NCBI RefSeq assembly: GCF_016907455.1 | Contig: NZ_JAFBCB010000001.1 | Coordinates: 2,728,001 to 2,792,000 of the forward strand | Source: Brachybacterium muris | GTDB lineage: Bacteria > Actinomycetota > Actinomycetes > Actinomycetales > Dermabacteraceae | Direction: 5' to 3' | Length of the DNA stretch: 64,000 nt | Shown here: one piece after another, positions 44,805 to 54,377 of the stretch | How positions within the stretch are numbered: the first letter of the stretch is position 1 | Layout: each line of letters begins with the position of its first letter | Notes under the pieces: model-generated | Database searches by the model: none | What the model saw: only the letters and a program-made list of their open reading frames with translations | Told to the model about the DNA's origin: nothing | Translations under genes and position numbers: made by a program

Positions 44805-45551
44805 TCACTGGGGCAGTGCGGTGTGTTCTCGCATGTTCCTGTCGCCGGTGTCGATCCAGATTGTGTTGTGCACGATGCGGTCCATGATCGCATCGGCGTG
44901 GACTGCTCCACCGAGCCGGGCGTGCCAGTCCTTCTTCGGGTACTGGGTGCAGAACACGGTCGAGCCGGTGTCATAGCGGCGCTCGAGCAGTTCCAGCAGC
45001 ATCGAACGCATTCCCTCGTCAGGATGGTCCAGCAGCCACTCGTCGATCACCAGCAGCGAGAACGTGGAGTACTTCCGCAGGAACTTCGTCTGGCCCTGCG
45101 GCTTGTCCTTTGCCAGGGCCCAGGCCTCTTCGAGGTCGGGCATTCGGATGTAGTGGGCTCGGAGCCGGTGCTGGCAGGCCTGCTTCGCCAGCGCGCAGCC
45201 GAGGTAGGACTTCCCTGAGCCGGTGAAGCCCTGGAAGACCACGTTCTGTTGCCGCTGGATGAAGGAGCAGGTTGCCAGTTGCGCGATCACGTTCCGGTTC
45301 AGTCCCCGTTCCTCGACCAGATCCAGCCGCCGCAGGTCCGCTCCGGGATAACGCAGCCCCGCCCGGCGGATCAGACCCTCGACCTTTCCATGATTGAAGA
45401 TGGAATGCGCCTCGTCCACGATCAGCTGGAGCCGTTCCTGGAACGACATCCCCAGCACGTGAGCCTCATCCTGGGCATCGATCGCGTCCAGCAGCGCGGT
45501 CGCGCCCATCTCGCGCAGCTTCCGCTTCGTGTCGTTATCGATCACGCTCAC
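44805..45551 (-). CDS. istB: IS21 helper ATPase IstB (copy 3)
   Basis: A 248-residue AAA+ protein identical in deduced sequence to the other two copies. GTG 45551 overlaps the istA stop. Confidence 0.95.
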   Translation of the reverse strand: MSVIDNDTKRKLREMGATALLDAIDAQDEAHVLGMSFQERLQLIVDEAHSIFNHGKVEGLIRRAGLRYPGADLRRLDLVEERGLNRNVIAQLATCSFIQRQQNVVFQGFTGSGKSYLGCALAKQACQHRLRAHYIRMPDLEEAWALAKDKPQGQTKFLRKYSTFSLLVIDEWLLDHPDEGMRSMLLELLERRYDTGSTVFCTQYPKKDWHARLGGAVHADAIMDRIVHNTIWIDTGDRNMREHTALPQ

Positions 45552-47110
45552 CGGACACCTCCGGCGTAGTAGTCGGCGCCACGGACGTATCCGCCGTCTT
45601 CCGCGGGTTCCTCGCGGGGTGGACGCAGGGCGGCGACCTTGTCCTGCCCGGTGGCCAAGATCGGGTGCAGATGCGCATAGCGCGGTGAACGGACCCGTCC
45701 CGTCAGCGCGAGTGCGCAGGCCGCCTCGACCCGATCTACGGAGAAGCGGCGAGAGAGCCGTAGCACCGCCAACGCGGGATCCAGGCCCTGTTCCACGATC
45801 GGCACGGACTCGAAGATCCGCTGGATCACGATCACCGTGGCCGGCCCGACCCGATCTGCCCACGCCCGCACCCTCTGCGCGTCCCAGGCCTGGAAACGCT
45901 CGCCCGCAGGTAGGTCCGCGTCGTTGGTGCGGTACTCATTGCTCGCGGTCTCCGGGAGCAGCAGGTGACTGGTCAGTCGCTGGCTGCCCTGATAGATCTC
46001 CAGCGTCCGGGCCGTGATGCGCAGATCGACCTTCGCGCCGATGTGCGCGAACGGCGCGGAGTAGAAGTTCCGCGCGAACGTGACGTGCCCGTTCCTGCCC
46101 ACTCGTCGTCCGTAGTGCCATGTCGAGATCTCGTAGGGCACCGCCGGCAGCGGCGTCAGCAGCGGCCGCTCCTCCGCGTCGAACACGCTGGCGCGGGATC
46201 CGGGCCGCTTCTGGAACGGCTCCGCGTTATAGGCCTCCATCCGCTGCCCGATGGCGGCTGCAAGTTCGGGCAGGGACGTGAATCGCTGATCCCGCAGCCC
46301 GGCGATGACCCAGGTCGCGACGTGCGCGACGGTGTTCTCCACGCTCGCCTTGTCTTTCGGTTTCCGCACCCTCCCCGGGAGCACCGCCGCCGAGTAATGC
46401 GCTGCCATCTCGCGATACGCATCGTTCAGGACGATCTCGCCCTCGCGGGGGTGCTTCACCACACCGGTCTTGAGGTTGTCCGGAACGATCCTCGGGACCG
46501 TCCCGCCCAGCGCCTCGAACATCGCTACGTGCGCTCGCAGCCAGGACTCCTGGCGCATATCCAGCGCCGGGAAGCAGAACGCGTAACGAGAAAAAGGCAG
46601 GCAGGCAACGAACAAGAACACCTTCGAGACCTCGCCGGTGACCGGATCGGCCAGCTCCATCGTGGGGCCGGACCAGTCGACCTCCACGCTCTGGCCGGCC
46701 TTGTGACCGACTCTCGAAGCGGCACCGGTGACCATGACGTGGTGCTGGTAGGTGCGGCAAAACCGGTCATACCCCATCGCCGGATCCCCAGCCGCCGTGG
46801 TCGCGTCGAAGTACTCGCCGTGCAACAGCTTCAGCGTCACGCCGACCCTGGCCATCTCTCGATGGACCTGTTCCCAGTCCGGCTGTGCGAACACGCTCTC
46901 GTGCTCGCCCCGGCCCGGGAACAACCGGGCATACACCTGCTCATCGGCGACGTCCGCGATATCGCCCCACCCGATCCCTGCAGCGTCAGCGGCCTCGAAC
47001 ACCGCCCTCACGGACTTGCGGGACATGCCCTGCGAGGACGAAATCGCTCGCCCCGACAGACCTTCTGCGCGCAGCTGGAGCACCAGCTTCGCCCTGATCT
47101 TCCGTACCAT
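45548..47110 (-). CDS. istA: IS21 transposase IstA (copy 3)
   Basis: A 520-residue DDE transposase identical in deduced sequence to the other two copies, with the same hairpin over its ribosome site. The absence of any amino acid difference among three copies argues for recent amplification. Confidence 0.95.
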   Translation of the reverse strand: MVRKIRAKLVLQLRAEGLSGRAISSSQGMSRKSVRAVFEAADAAGIGWGDIADVADEQVYARLFPGRGEHESVFAQPDWEQVHREMARVGVTLKLLHGEYFDATTAAGDPAMGYDRFCRTYQHHVMVTGAASRVGHKAGQSVEVDWSGPTMELADPVTGEVSKVFLFVACLPFSRYAFCFPALDMRQESWLRAHVAMFEALGGTVPRIVPDNLKTGVVKHPREGEIVLNDAYREMAAHYSAAVLPGRVRKPKDKASVENTVAHVATWVIAGLRDQRFTSLPELAAAIGQRMEAYNAEPFQKRPGSRASVFDAEERPLLTPLPAVPYEISTWHYGRRVGRNGHVTFARNFYSAPFAHIGAKVDLRITARTLEIYQGSQRLTSHLLLPETASNEYRTNDADLPAGERFQAWDAQRVRAWADRVGPATVIVIQRIFESVPIVEQGLDPALAVLRLSRRFSVDRVEAACALALTGRVRSPRYAHLHPILATGQDKVAALRPPREEPAEDGGYVRGADYYAGGVR

Positions 47111-47118
47111 TCCAGATT

Positions 47119-47159
47119 GCTCCTTCCGCCGCGTGCCCTATACACACGGCGGAAGGAGC
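47119..47159 (-). promoter_or_regulatory. Hairpin covering the istA ribosome-binding site (copy 3)
   Basis: The same 13-bp stem with a 15-base loop as in copies 1 and 2; the ribosome site GGAAGGAG is in the 3' arm. Confidence 0.7.
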
Positions 47160-47272
47160 GTAGACAGAGCGGCCCCAACGACACCACTGGTGGTCCCGAA
47201 CGACGCCACCGCTACGGCAGCGACGTGGCACCCGAACCCTCGATCAGCGGACCCCAGCGAGGCGAATATTCA

Positions 47273-47574
47273 AGCACCGCTCCCCGGCTGTGGACTCGGG
47301 GGTCTACGGCGACTCCGCGGCCATGCTGTGCGCGGACTGCTCCCAGCACCTCTCCTACGGGGAGGCGCGGCGAGTGTTCTGCGCGCTGGACCCTAAGCCG
47401 TTCTGCGCGCACTGCGAGGTGCACTGCTTCAAGGCCGAGGAGCGCGCCTGGAACCGCCAGATGATGCGCTACGCGGGTCCCCGGTCGCTGACCCGCGGCT
47501 TCGCACGGCAGGGTGCACGGCACTTCGCAGGAAGTGTGCGCACCCGGATCCGCCGGCTGAGAAATCGCACCTGA
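47273..47574 (+). pseudogene. ygbA: YgbA-like protein, 3' part, separated from its start
   Basis: The plus-strand frame entering from the element encodes the Cys-rich core of the YgbA family: MLCADCSQHLSYGEARRVFC, PFCAHCEVHCFK and the ending MMRYAGPRSLTRGFARQGAR. The six Cys suggest a bound metal or iron-sulfur centre. It joins the 5' part at 27616-27843 in frame across AGCAC. The stop is at 47572-47574. Confidence 0.82.
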
Positions 47575-47584
47575 CCCAAGGATG

Positions 47585-47629
47585 AACCGGGGCCCGGTGG
47601 AGGAACGAATCCTCGACCGGGCCCCGGTT
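47585..47629. terminator. Bidirectional terminator between the ygbA 3' end and nrdE
   Basis: AACCGGGGCCCGGT pairs with ACCGGGCCCCGGTT as a perfect 14-bp stem, with a second inner stem (GGAGG/CCTC). It lies 10 bp after the ygbA stop and 18 bp before the stop of convergent nrdE. Confidence 0.85.
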
Positions 47630-47646
47630 CGTCGGCCGATGTCGGC

Positions 47647-49797
47647 TCAGAGCATGCAGCTCACGCAGCCCTCGACCTCGGTGCCCTCGATCGCCATCTG
47701 CCGCAGGCGGATGTAGTAGAGGGTCTTGATGCCCTTGCGCCATGCGTAGATCTGCGCCTTGTTGACGTCACGCGTGGTGGCGGTGTCCGGGAAGAACAGC
47801 GTCAGCGACAGGCCCTGGTCCACGTGCTTGGTAGCCTCGGCGTAGGTGTCGATGATCTTCTCGAAGCCGATCTCGTACGCGTCCTCGTAGTACTCGAGGT
47901 TGTCATTGGTCATGAAGGGCGCCGGGTAGTACACCCGCCCGATCTTGCCCTCCTTGCGGATCTCGATCTTGGAGACGATCGGGTGGATCGAGGATGTGGA
48001 GTGGTTGATGTAGGAGATCGAACCGGTGGGCGGCACCGCCTGCAGGTATGCGTTGTACATGCCGTGCTCGCGCACCTGCTCGCGCAGCTGCACCCAGTCC
48101 TCCTGGGAGGGCAGGTGCACGCTCGAGCCGGCGAACAGCTCACGCACCTTGGCGGTCTTCGGCTCCCACACCTGCTCGGTGTACTTGTCGAAGTACTCGC
48201 CGCTGCCGTACTGCGACTTTTCGAACTCGAAGAAGGTCTCCCCGCGCTCCTTGGCGATCTCCATCGACGCCTTGATGGCGTGGTAGGTGACCGCGTAGAA
48301 GTACATGTTCGTGAAGTCCAGGCCCTCCTCGGATCCGTAGTGGATCGCTTCGCGGGCCAGGTAGCCGTGCAGGTTCATCTGTCCCAGGCCGATGGCGTGG
48401 GACTTGCGGTTGCCCTCGGCGATCGTGGGCACCGACTCGATGTCGGAGGTGTCCGAGACCGCTGTCAGGCCGCGGATCGCGGTGGAGATGGTGGTGGCGA
48501 AGTCCGGGGAGTCCATCGCCTTGGCGATGTTCAGCGAGCCCAGGTTGCAGGAGATGTCCCGCCCCATCTTGTCGTAGGAGAGATCCACGTTCATCTCCGA
48601 CGGGGTGGCGATCTGCAGGATCTCCGAGCACAGGTTGGAGTGGGTGACCTTGCCGGGGATCGGGTTCGCCCGGTTCACCGTGTCCTCGAACATGATGTAC
48701 GGGTAGCCGGACTCGAACTGGATCTCGGCCAGCACCTGGAAGAAGTCGCGCGCGCGGATCTTCTTCTTGGAGATCGCAGGGTTGTCGACCATCTCGTGGT
48801 AGAGCTCCGAGACGTTCACGTCCGCGAAGGGCTTGCCGTACTCGCGCTCCACGTCGTACGGGGAGAACAGGTACATCGGCTCGTTCTTCTTGGCCAGCTC
48901 GAAGGTGATGTCGGGGATCACCACGCCGAGGGAGAGGGTCTTGATGCGGATCTTCTCGTCGGCGTTCTCGCGCTTGGTGTCCAGGAACCGCAGGATGTCC
49001 GGGTGGTGCGCGTGCAGGTACACGGCGCCGGCTCCCTGGCGGGCACCGAGCTGGTTGGCGTAGCTGAAGGAGTCCTCCAGCAGCTTCATCACGGGGATCA
49101 CGCCGCTGGACTGGTTCTCGATGTGCTTGATCGGCGCACCGTACTCACGCAGGTTGCTCAGCAGCAGCGCCACGCCGCCGCCGCGCTTGGACAGCTGCAG
49201 GGCGGAGTTGATGGAGCGGCCGATGGACTCCATGTTGTCCTCGATGCGCAGCAGGAAGCAGGAGACCAGCTCGCCGCGCTGCGCCTTCCCGGCGTTGAGG
49301 AAGGTGGGGGTGGCCGGCTGGAAGCGGCCGTCGAGGATCTCGTCGACCAGGTTGCGGGCGAGGGTCTCGTCGCCGCGAGCCAGGGTGAGGGCCACCATCA
49401 TCACGCGGTCCTCGAAGCGCTCCAGGTACCGCTTCCCGTCGAAGGTCTTCAGGGTGTACGAGGTGTAGTACTTGAAGGCACCCAGGAAGGTGGGGAAGCG
49501 GAACTTCTTGGCGTAGGCCTGCTCGGAGAGCGACTTGATGAACTCGAAGTCGTACTGGGCCAGCACCTCGGGCTCGTAGTACTTGTTCTCCACCAGGTAG
49601 TCGAGCTTCTCGCGCAGCGAGTGGAAGAACACGGTGTTGGGGTTCACGTGCTGCAGGAAGTACTCGCGGGCGGCGAGGCGGTCCTGCTCGAACTGGATCT
49701 TGCCGTCCGGTCCGTAGAGGTTCAGCATCGCGTTGAGCGCGTGGTAGTCCAGCTGCTTGTGGTGCTCCGCGGGGGGCATCTCGGTCAGTGTCGCCAA
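47647..49797 (-). CDS. nrdE: Class Ib ribonucleotide reductase large (catalytic) subunit
   Basis: The 716-residue NrdE reduces ribonucleoside diphosphates. Active-site features are [14 protein letters not shown] with the first redox Cys, [10 protein letters not shown] with the Asn-Cys-Glu set, the Tyr pair in TLYYIRLRQ that receives the radical from NrdF, and the C-terminal CVSCML pair reduced by NrdH. There is no N-terminal ATP cone, as usual for class Ib. The TTG 49797 start overlaps the nrdI end by 13 bp and has GGAAG just upstream; ATG 49779 is the alternative. It is the last gene of nrdHIE, closed by a terminator. Confidence 0.96.
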   Translation of the reverse strand: MATLTEMPPAEHHKQLDYHALNAMLNLYGPDGKIQFEQDRLAAREYFLQHVNPNTVFFHSLREKLDYLVENKYYEPEVLAQYDFEFIKSLSEQAYAKKFRFPTFLGAFKYYTSYTLKTFDGKRYLERFEDRVMMVALTLARGDETLARNLVDEILDGRFQPATPTFLNAGKAQRGELVSCFLLRIEDNMESIGRSINSALQLSKRGGGVALLLSNLREYGAPIKHIENQSSGVIPVMKLLEDSFSYANQLGARQGAGAVYLHAHHPDILRFLDTKRENADEKIRIKTLSLGVVIPDITFELAKKNEPMYLFSPYDVEREYGKPFADVNVSELYHEMVDNPAISKKKIRARDFFQVLAEIQFESGYPYIMFEDTVNRANPIPGKVTHSNLCSEILQIATPSEMNVDLSYDKMGRDISCNLGSLNIAKAMDSPDFATTISTAIRGLTAVSDTSDIESVPTIAEGNRKSHAIGLGQMNLHGYLAREAIHYGSEEGLDFTNMYFYAVTYHAIKASMEIAKERGETFFEFEKSQYGSGEYFDKYTEQVWEPKTAKVRELFAGSSVHLPSQEDWVQLREQVREHGMYNAYLQAVPPTGSISYINHSTSSIHPIVSKIEIRKEGKIGRVYYPAPFMTNDNLEYYEDAYEIGFEKIIDTYAEATKHVDQGLSLTLFFPDTATTRDVNKAQIYAWRKGIKTLYYIRLRQMAIEGTEVEGCVSCML

Positions 49798-50183
49798 AAC
49801 TCTTCCAATCCGTCATGGACCTTCTGCACGTCGCGTGCAGTGCCCAGCAGTTCGAACTTGTACATGTGGGGGACCTTGCACTTCGCGGAGATGATGTCCC
49901 CTGCGATGCAGTAGGCCTCCCCGAAGTTGGTGTTCCCCCCGGTGATGACGCCCCGGATCAGATCCCGGTTGCGCTTGTCGTTGAGGAACTTGATGACCTG
50001 CTTGGGGACGGCACCGCCGTGGTTGCCGCCGCCGTAGGTCGGGACCATCAGGACGAACTCCTCGTCCATGACGAGGGGCTCGTCCTTCGGGTAGAGCGGG
50101 ATGCGGTGGGCGGGGATCCCCAGCTTCTCGACGAAGCGATGGGTGTTCTCCGACACCGAGGAGAAATAGACGAGGGTTCCCAC
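49785..50183 (-). CDS. nrdI: Flavodoxin-like NrdI
   Basis: The 132-residue NrdI has the FMN-binding loop [16 protein letters not shown] at the start and [16 protein letters not shown] near residue 50. It supplies an oxidant to assemble the Mn2-tyrosyl radical of NrdF. The GTG 50183 follows GGAGGCG. It lies 32 bp downstream of nrdH and overlaps nrdE. Confidence 0.95.
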   Translation of the reverse strand: MGTLVYFSSVSENTHRFVEKLGIPAHRIPLYPKDEPLVMDEEFVLMVPTYGGGNHGGAVPKQVIKFLNDKRNRDLIRGVITGGNTNFGEAYCIAGDIISAKCKVPHMYKFELLGTARDVQKVHDGLEEFWRH

Positions 50184-50215
50184 GTCGACGCCTCCTGTGC
50201 TGGCTGTGCTGGGTC

Positions 50216-50473
50216 TCAGATGGCGGCGGCGCGACGCTGCACGCCGGCGGAGGCAGCGATCGCCTTGATCTTGTCGGGGCGGAAGCCGGACCAGTGGTCC
50301 TCGCCGGTGATCACCACGGGGGCCTGGACGTAGCCCAGGGACTTCACGCGGGCGAGGGCGTCGGCGTCCTCGGTGATGTCGACGACGTCGTAGGCGATGC
50401 CGGCCTTGTTCAGGGCGCGCTTGGTCGCATCGCACTGGACGCACAGGGGCTTCGAGTACACGGTGATGTCCAC
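50216..50473 (-). CDS. nrdH: Glutaredoxin-like NrdH redoxin
   Basis: The 85-residue NrdH has the redox motif [14 protein letters not shown] and the C-terminal family motif [10 protein letters not shown]. It carries electrons from thioredoxin reductase to NrdE. The GTG 50473 is chosen because the first beta strand begins at once; the ribosome site is weak (AAAGG, 11 bases upstream). It is the first gene of the operon, with paired NrdR boxes 190-240 bp upstream. Confidence 0.94.
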   Translation of the reverse strand: MDITVYSKPLCVQCDATKRALNKAGIAYDVVDITEDADALARVKSLGYVQAPVVITGEDHWSGFRPDKIKAIAASAGVQRRAAAI

Positions 50474-50663
50474 GGGAGGAAGACCTTTCTCGGGCACCGC
50501 GCCGAGACGGCGCGAGGAGGAGCGGGTGATGCAGGTGTGGGGCGGTCCGAGGACCGGTTCCGCTGGTTCCTGCCCATCTCCCCGAGCGCGGTTCCTCGCT
50601 GGCGACGAGGCGGCGCACGCTCCGTGAGGAGCGGGAAGAGGGTGGATCCCTGCGGCCTCGCCA

Positions 50664-50710
50664 ACACTACACCTAGTGGTCGATCGCCGGAACCACCACA
50701 AGATGTACTG
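50664..50710 (-). promoter_or_regulatory. NrdR box pair of the nrdHIE promoter
   Basis: ACACTACACCTAGTGG (50664-50679) and ACCACAAGATGTACTG (50695-50710) both fit the 16-bp NrdR consensus. Their centres are exactly 31 bp apart, three helical turns, the hallmark arrangement for this dATP/ATP-sensing repressor. Confidence 0.75.
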
Positions 50711-50723
50711 AGTTACAACATTG

Positions 50724-50865
50724 TCATCCACATCGCAGTGTTGACGGGCTGTGGATGGCTCGGGAGGGATGTGGACACTGCGCGCCCCCGACGCACTAAA
50801 CCGCAGGACGACGCCGGTGGGAGCCTGTGGACGGGCGAGGAAGGGCGGCCCCGGGGTGTGGACGG
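50724..50865. other. Loose cluster of TGTGGA motifs upstream of the NrdR boxes
   Basis: TGTGGA occurs at 50750, 50770, 50826 and 50857 in one direction and as TCATCCACA at 50724 in the other. Only some match a DnaA box with two or fewer changes. The 650-bp gap from 50474 to 51123 contains these, the NrdR boxes and a terminator, and no convincing gene. Confidence 0.3.
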
Positions 50866-51064
50866 AGGGTCGGCCGGACGCCTCGGAACGCCCTCGGAAA
50901 CCGGCGTCGGTGACCCTTCTCGCGCTCGGATCCCGGGCGCGTCGCGGCGTGTCGTACGGGGCGCCTGGGCGTGGCGGAATCAGCCCATCGCGCCACCGGG
51001 CGGCAGAGCCGGAGAGCCGGTCCTGCGGGTGACGGATCGGGAAGGCAGCTGACAGCAGAGGCCC

Positions 51065-51090
51065 GGTGGCGTTCCCTCGGGAACGTCACC
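51065..51090 (-). terminator. Terminator hairpin of the Gfo/Idh/MocA-like gene
   Basis: An 11-bp stem (GGTGGCGTTCC with its complement, one G-T) on a CTCG loop lies 34 bp beyond the stop codon. Confidence 0.65.
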
Positions 51091-51123
51091 CGGCCCTGAG
51101 GTGCCTGAGCAGGCGGCCTGCCC

Positions 51124-52890
51124 TCAGCGGTCTCCCTCGCGGGGCCGGCTGTCCTGGTCGAGACTCCACACGTCCACCTCGTCGGTGGGAAGCGTGGGCA
51201 GAGAGCGGGTGGGCTTCTCCTCGACACTGGGTTCGTCCACTGCAGGCTCCCGAGCCTCGGGCTCGTCGATGCCCGGCTGCTCGGTACCGGGCTCACTGAT
51301 GCCAGGCTCATCGATGCCGGGCTCATCGATGCCGGGCTCATCCGCAGCTGGCTCCTGGACGCCCGGTTCGTCGATGCCGGGTTCGTGGGCGGGGAAGCTG
51401 ACATCCTCGAGAGGGACCGCGTCCGTGACGGGCACCGGCTCGGTGACGGGCTCCGGTTCGGCCACCGGGGCGGGATCGGCCAGCGGAGCAGGGTCGGCCG
51501 CGGCAGCGGTTTCGCCTGCGGGAGCGGGATCATTCACCGGGGCGGGGTCCGTCACGGTGGCGGGCTCGAGCGGCGGCGCATCGTCCGGCTCGGCAACGGG
51601 TTCCGGCTCCGGCTCCCCCTCCGTGGGGACATCAGCCTCCGACTCGGACCCGGGCTCGACAACGGGCTGCGTCTCGGACCCGAGCTCGACATCGGGCTCC
51701 GACTCGGCCTCCATCTCGACTTCCGAATCGGACTCGGGCTCCGGCTCCGGCTCCGGCTCGGGCTCGAGGCTGCGTCCGTCGGCCTCCACGATCGCCGCGA
51801 GCACCTCGCGCATCAGCAGCAGCTGTGCGCGTGCCTCCTCCGCCCCCATGATCGGGCGCGTACCGCGGTCCACGAAGGCGTGGAACGCCTCCCACATCGC
51901 CTCGGCCGCCCCTGCTGTGGCCGTGCTCGCCGTGGTGACCACCGCCCCGGCGGACTTCTCCCGCAGGCTGATGCGCGAGCGCCGATCGCCCAGTGACGGA
52001 GCCGGCAGCTCCACGTCCATCCGCTTGCGCGCCGACAGCACCTCGATGCGCTCGGAGTACTCCGGGGCGAACGGCAGGTAGTGCCACACCAGACGCACCG
52101 GTGCGCCGTTCTCCAGCTCTCCCAGGATCTCGATGGACCCCGGGATCACGCCCTTGGGCCAGTGCCGCACCGCGACCAGACGGGTGACCGGCCCGTAGGC
52201 GCGCTCGACCACCGCGGCCTGGTGAGCCACACCGGTGAGCAGGCCCTTGACGTACAGGTCGCGGTCGCGCTGGGTAGCGCCGCCTCCGGCGCCCGCCTCC
52301 ACGGCGGCCTGGAGGGACTTGCGGCGCTGGGAGCGCACCTCGGTGGGCAGGTCGTAGGCCGAGGTGGTCACGTGCGCCCAGCCGAACAGCGGCTGGCTGG
52401 CCGGCATCAGCACCTCGTGGTCGATCATCCGCACGTCCTTCGCGGCGATCTTCTCCGACAGCGCGATGACGGAATCGTCGTACTGCTGGGGGTGGGCCAT
52501 CATCACCAGGTGACGCCCGGTCATGCGCTCGAAATCGACGACCTCGGCGATCTCCTCGGCGGAGAACCCCAGCGGCGGCTCCACCAGCACCGGGATGCCC
52601 CGCCGCATCAGCTGCATCAGATCGCTGACGTGCAGGCCGTCGGTGGACAGCAGTGCGGCGTCCACCGCGACCTTCTTGCCGCGCACCGCGGTGATCAGAT
52701 CGGCCACCGACTCGTAGCGCGACTCCTCGGCCACCCCCCACACCTCGGAGGCCTCGCGGCGGCGGCGCGGTGAGTGCTCGACCAGGGCGGTCACCGTGAA
52801 CCTGTCCCAGCGACGACGCAGCACCGGCAGGTGCACGGCCTGTGCCATCGTTCCGGCACCGATCACGGCGATGTTCAAGGTCTTCGGCAT
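51124..52890 (-). CDS. Gfo/Idh/MocA-like protein with a long acidic repeat tail
   Basis: This 588-residue protein has an N-terminal Rossmann fold (NIAVIGAGTMAQAVHLPVLR) and the usual second domain to about residue 370. Where family enzymes have the catalytic EKP motif, it reads PVLVEPPLGFSAEE, so the Lys is replaced. From about residue 375 to the end runs a tail of more than 200 residues rich in Glu, Pro, Asp, Ala and Val, with EP and DP dipeptides and imperfect copies of EPGIDEPGID. The tail is soluble and likely disordered. A binding or regulatory role is more likely than dehydrogenase activity. The ATG 52890 starts directly at the Rossmann strand. It is divergent from the plsC-type gene. 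Confidence 0.8.
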   Translation of the reverse strand: MPKTLNIAVIGAGTMAQAVHLPVLRRRWDRFTVTALVEHSPRRRREASEVWGVAEESRYESVADLITAVRGKKVAVDAALLSTDGLHVSDLMQLMRRGIPVLVEPPLGFSAEEIAEVVDFERMTGRHLVMMAHPQQYDDSVIALSEKIAAKDVRMIDHEVLMPASQPLFGWAHVTTSAYDLPTEVRSQRRKSLQAAVEAGAGGGATQRDRDLYVKGLLTGVAHQAAVVERAYGPVTRLVAVRHWPKGVIPGSIEILGELENGAPVRLVWHYLPFAPEYSERIEVLSARKRMDVELPAPSLGDRRSRISLREKSAGAVVTTASTATAGAAEAMWEAFHAFVDRGTRPIMGAEEARAQLLLMREVLAAIVEADGRSLEPEPEPEPEPESDSEVEMEAESEPDVELGSETQPVVEPGSESEADVPTEGEPEPEPVAEPDDAPPLEPATVTDPAPVNDPAPAGETAAAADPAPLADPAPVAEPEPVTEPVPVTDAVPLEDVSFPAHEPGIDEPGVQEPAADEPGIDEPGIDEPGISEPGTEQPGIDEPEAREPAVDEPSVEEKPTRSLPTLPTDEVDVWSLDQDSRPREGDR

Positions 52891-53074
52891 CGGGCGGGCT
52901 CCTCGAGGGCTCGGCGGAGGCGGGCGGCGGCTCCCGGGTTCCGGGGCGGGGCGCCGCGCAGGACTCCGGCGCCGCCGGCGGCGGCGCGCTGCGCTGTGGC
53001 TGTTCTACCACACGCGATCGGGCCCCTCCGGCGGCTATCGTGGGGCGTCGTCCAGCACGCCCGGGGAGGTCACG

Positions 53075-53746
53075 ATGCCCACATTGTTCTACACCGTCGC
53101 CCGCAGGGCCGCCGTCCCGCTGCTGCACGGCATCTGGCGGCCGCGCGTGACGGGCGTGGAGAACGTGCCCCGCGAGGGAGGCTTCATCGTGGCCTCCAAC
53201 CACCTGGCCTACATCGACTCGGCGATCATCCCGATCGCGATCCCCCGCCCCGTCCACTTCGTCGCCAAGGACGACCTGTGGAAGCAGACGGGCCCCCTTG
53301 GCCGGATGCTCAACGGGTTCTTCGAGCAGGTGGGGGCGGTCCCGGTGGACCGGCAGGCCCTCTCCTCCGGCAAGGGTGCCCTGCAGGCCGGGCTGGAGAT
53401 CCTGCGCCGGGGCGACGGGTTCGGCATCTACCCCGAGGGCGGCCGATCCAAGGACGGCCTGCTGCATCCGGGCAAGCAGGGCGCGGCTTGGCTCGCACTG
53501 GAGTCGGGCTGCCCGGTGATCCCGGTGGGTCTGAAGGGAACACCGCACTTCCGACCCCGTCGCCTGCTTCCCGAGCGCGGTGCGATCTCGGTGCGGATCG
53601 GCGCGCCGATCGACTTCTCCGACCTGGACCCCGGGCTGTCCAAGGGTGCCCGGCGGCGTCAGATGACCGCGCGGATCATGGACGAGATCCAGGCGCTGTC
53701 CGGGCAGCGCCGCTCCCCCGTCGCCCATCAGGATCCGCAGCCCTGA
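53075..53746 (+). CDS. 1-acyl-glycerol-3-phosphate acyltransferase (PlsC family)
   Basis: The 223-residue acyltransferase has the catalytic NHLAYID (HX4D) near residue 43, GAVPVDR (block II), YPEGGRSKDG (EGXRS block III) and VIPVGLKG (block IV). It transfers an acyl chain to lysophosphatidate in phospholipid synthesis. The ATG 53075 follows GGGGAGGTCACG; longer in-frame starts lie in upstream sequence without family features. The universal stress protein gene follows in the same direction 124 bp later. Confidence 0.92.
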   Translation: MPTLFYTVARRAAVPLLHGIWRPRVTGVENVPREGGFIVASNHLAYIDSAIIPIAIPRPVHFVAKDDLWKQTGPLGRMLNGFFEQVGAVPVDRQALSSGKGALQAGLEILRRGDGFGIYPEGGRSKDGLLHPGKQGAAWLALESGCPVIPVGLKGTPHFRPRRLLPERGAISVRIGAPIDFSDLDPGLSKGARRRQMTARIMDEIQALSGQRRSPVAHQDPQP

Positions 53747-53870
53747 TCCTCGCCCGCCCCCCGGCTCGGACCCTCGACCCGACATCGCGGCCCGTCTGCG
53801 CCTAGTATCGATGCAGGCCACCCGTCGTCGCGGGGGCCGCCCGCAACCGCAGCGCAGCGCAGGAGAGCAG

Positions 53871-54254
53871 ATGGCCGTCGTCGTCGGATTCATCCCCACC
53901 GAGGTGGGCTACAAGGCGCTGGATGCCGCGCGCGATGCCGCCGAGCAGCGCGGGGGCCCGCTGATCGTGGTCAACGTGGTGCGCGAGGGCGTCTCCGAGG
54001 ACCCCCGCCACGCCGACGACCTCCAGCTCGAGACGGCACTGGAACGCCTGCGGCGCTCCGCCGTGCGCGTGCAGGTGCGCCAGGAGCACACCGAGGACGA
54101 CATCGCCGATGTCCTGCTGAAGGTGGTCGACGAGGAGAGGGCCGAGCTGCTGGTGCTCGGCATCCGCCGTCAGAACGATCTGGCGCGCCACCTGCTGGGC
54201 CTGACGGTGCAGAAGCTGCTGCTGGCCGCCCGCAGCGAGGTGCTGGTGGTGTGA
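53871..54254 (+). CDS. Universal stress protein (UspA family)
   Basis: The 127-residue protein starts at ATG 53871, behind GGAGAGCAG. It has the Usp strand-helix start (AVVVGFIPTEVGYKALDAAR) and GGPLIVVNVV. The ATP-binding motif near the end, LLVLGIRRQNDLARHLLG, differs from the usual G2XG9GS/T, so nucleotide binding is uncertain. The closing strand is SEVLVV. Confidence 0.85.
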   Translation: MAVVVGFIPTEVGYKALDAARDAAEQRGGPLIVVNVVREGVSEDPRHADDLQLETALERLRRSAVRVQVRQEHTEDDIADVLLKVVDEERAELLVLGIRRQNDLARHLLGLTVQKLLLAARSEVLVV

Positions 54255-54315
54255 GACCGGTCGACCGGAGTGCGCCGGCCGCTGCGAACGCACGGCCCGC
54301 ACCCGGACACGGACC

Positions 54316-54357
54316 GACGAAGCGGCCCGCCCCCGGATGGGAACGGGCCGCTTCGTC
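54316..54357. terminator. Bidirectional terminator between the usp-like gene and catalase
   Basis: GACGAAGCGGCCCG pairs perfectly with CGGGCCGCTTCGTC across a 14-base loop, 62 bp after the usp-like stop and 21 bp before the stop of the convergent catalase gene. Confidence 0.85.
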
Positions 54358-54377
54358 GTTCAGCTGTTCAGCCGGGT

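Larger units (their letters stand above)
44692..47272 (-). mobile_element. IS21-family insertion sequence, copy 3 (right border of the inverted segment)
   Basis: This 2,581-bp element has the same sequence and ends as the other copies, in minus orientation. Its left flank (CCCGG) and right flank (AGCAC) do not match each other but match copy 2 crosswise. It is in direct orientation to copy 1, 24.2 kb apart, and inverted to copy 2. Confidence 0.95.

Noticed and set aside
51230-51770. Repeats in the tail of the Gfo/Idh/MocA-like gene as a CRISPR array
   Set aside because: The repeats are in frame, imperfect, lack regular spacers and encode EP-rich sequence.
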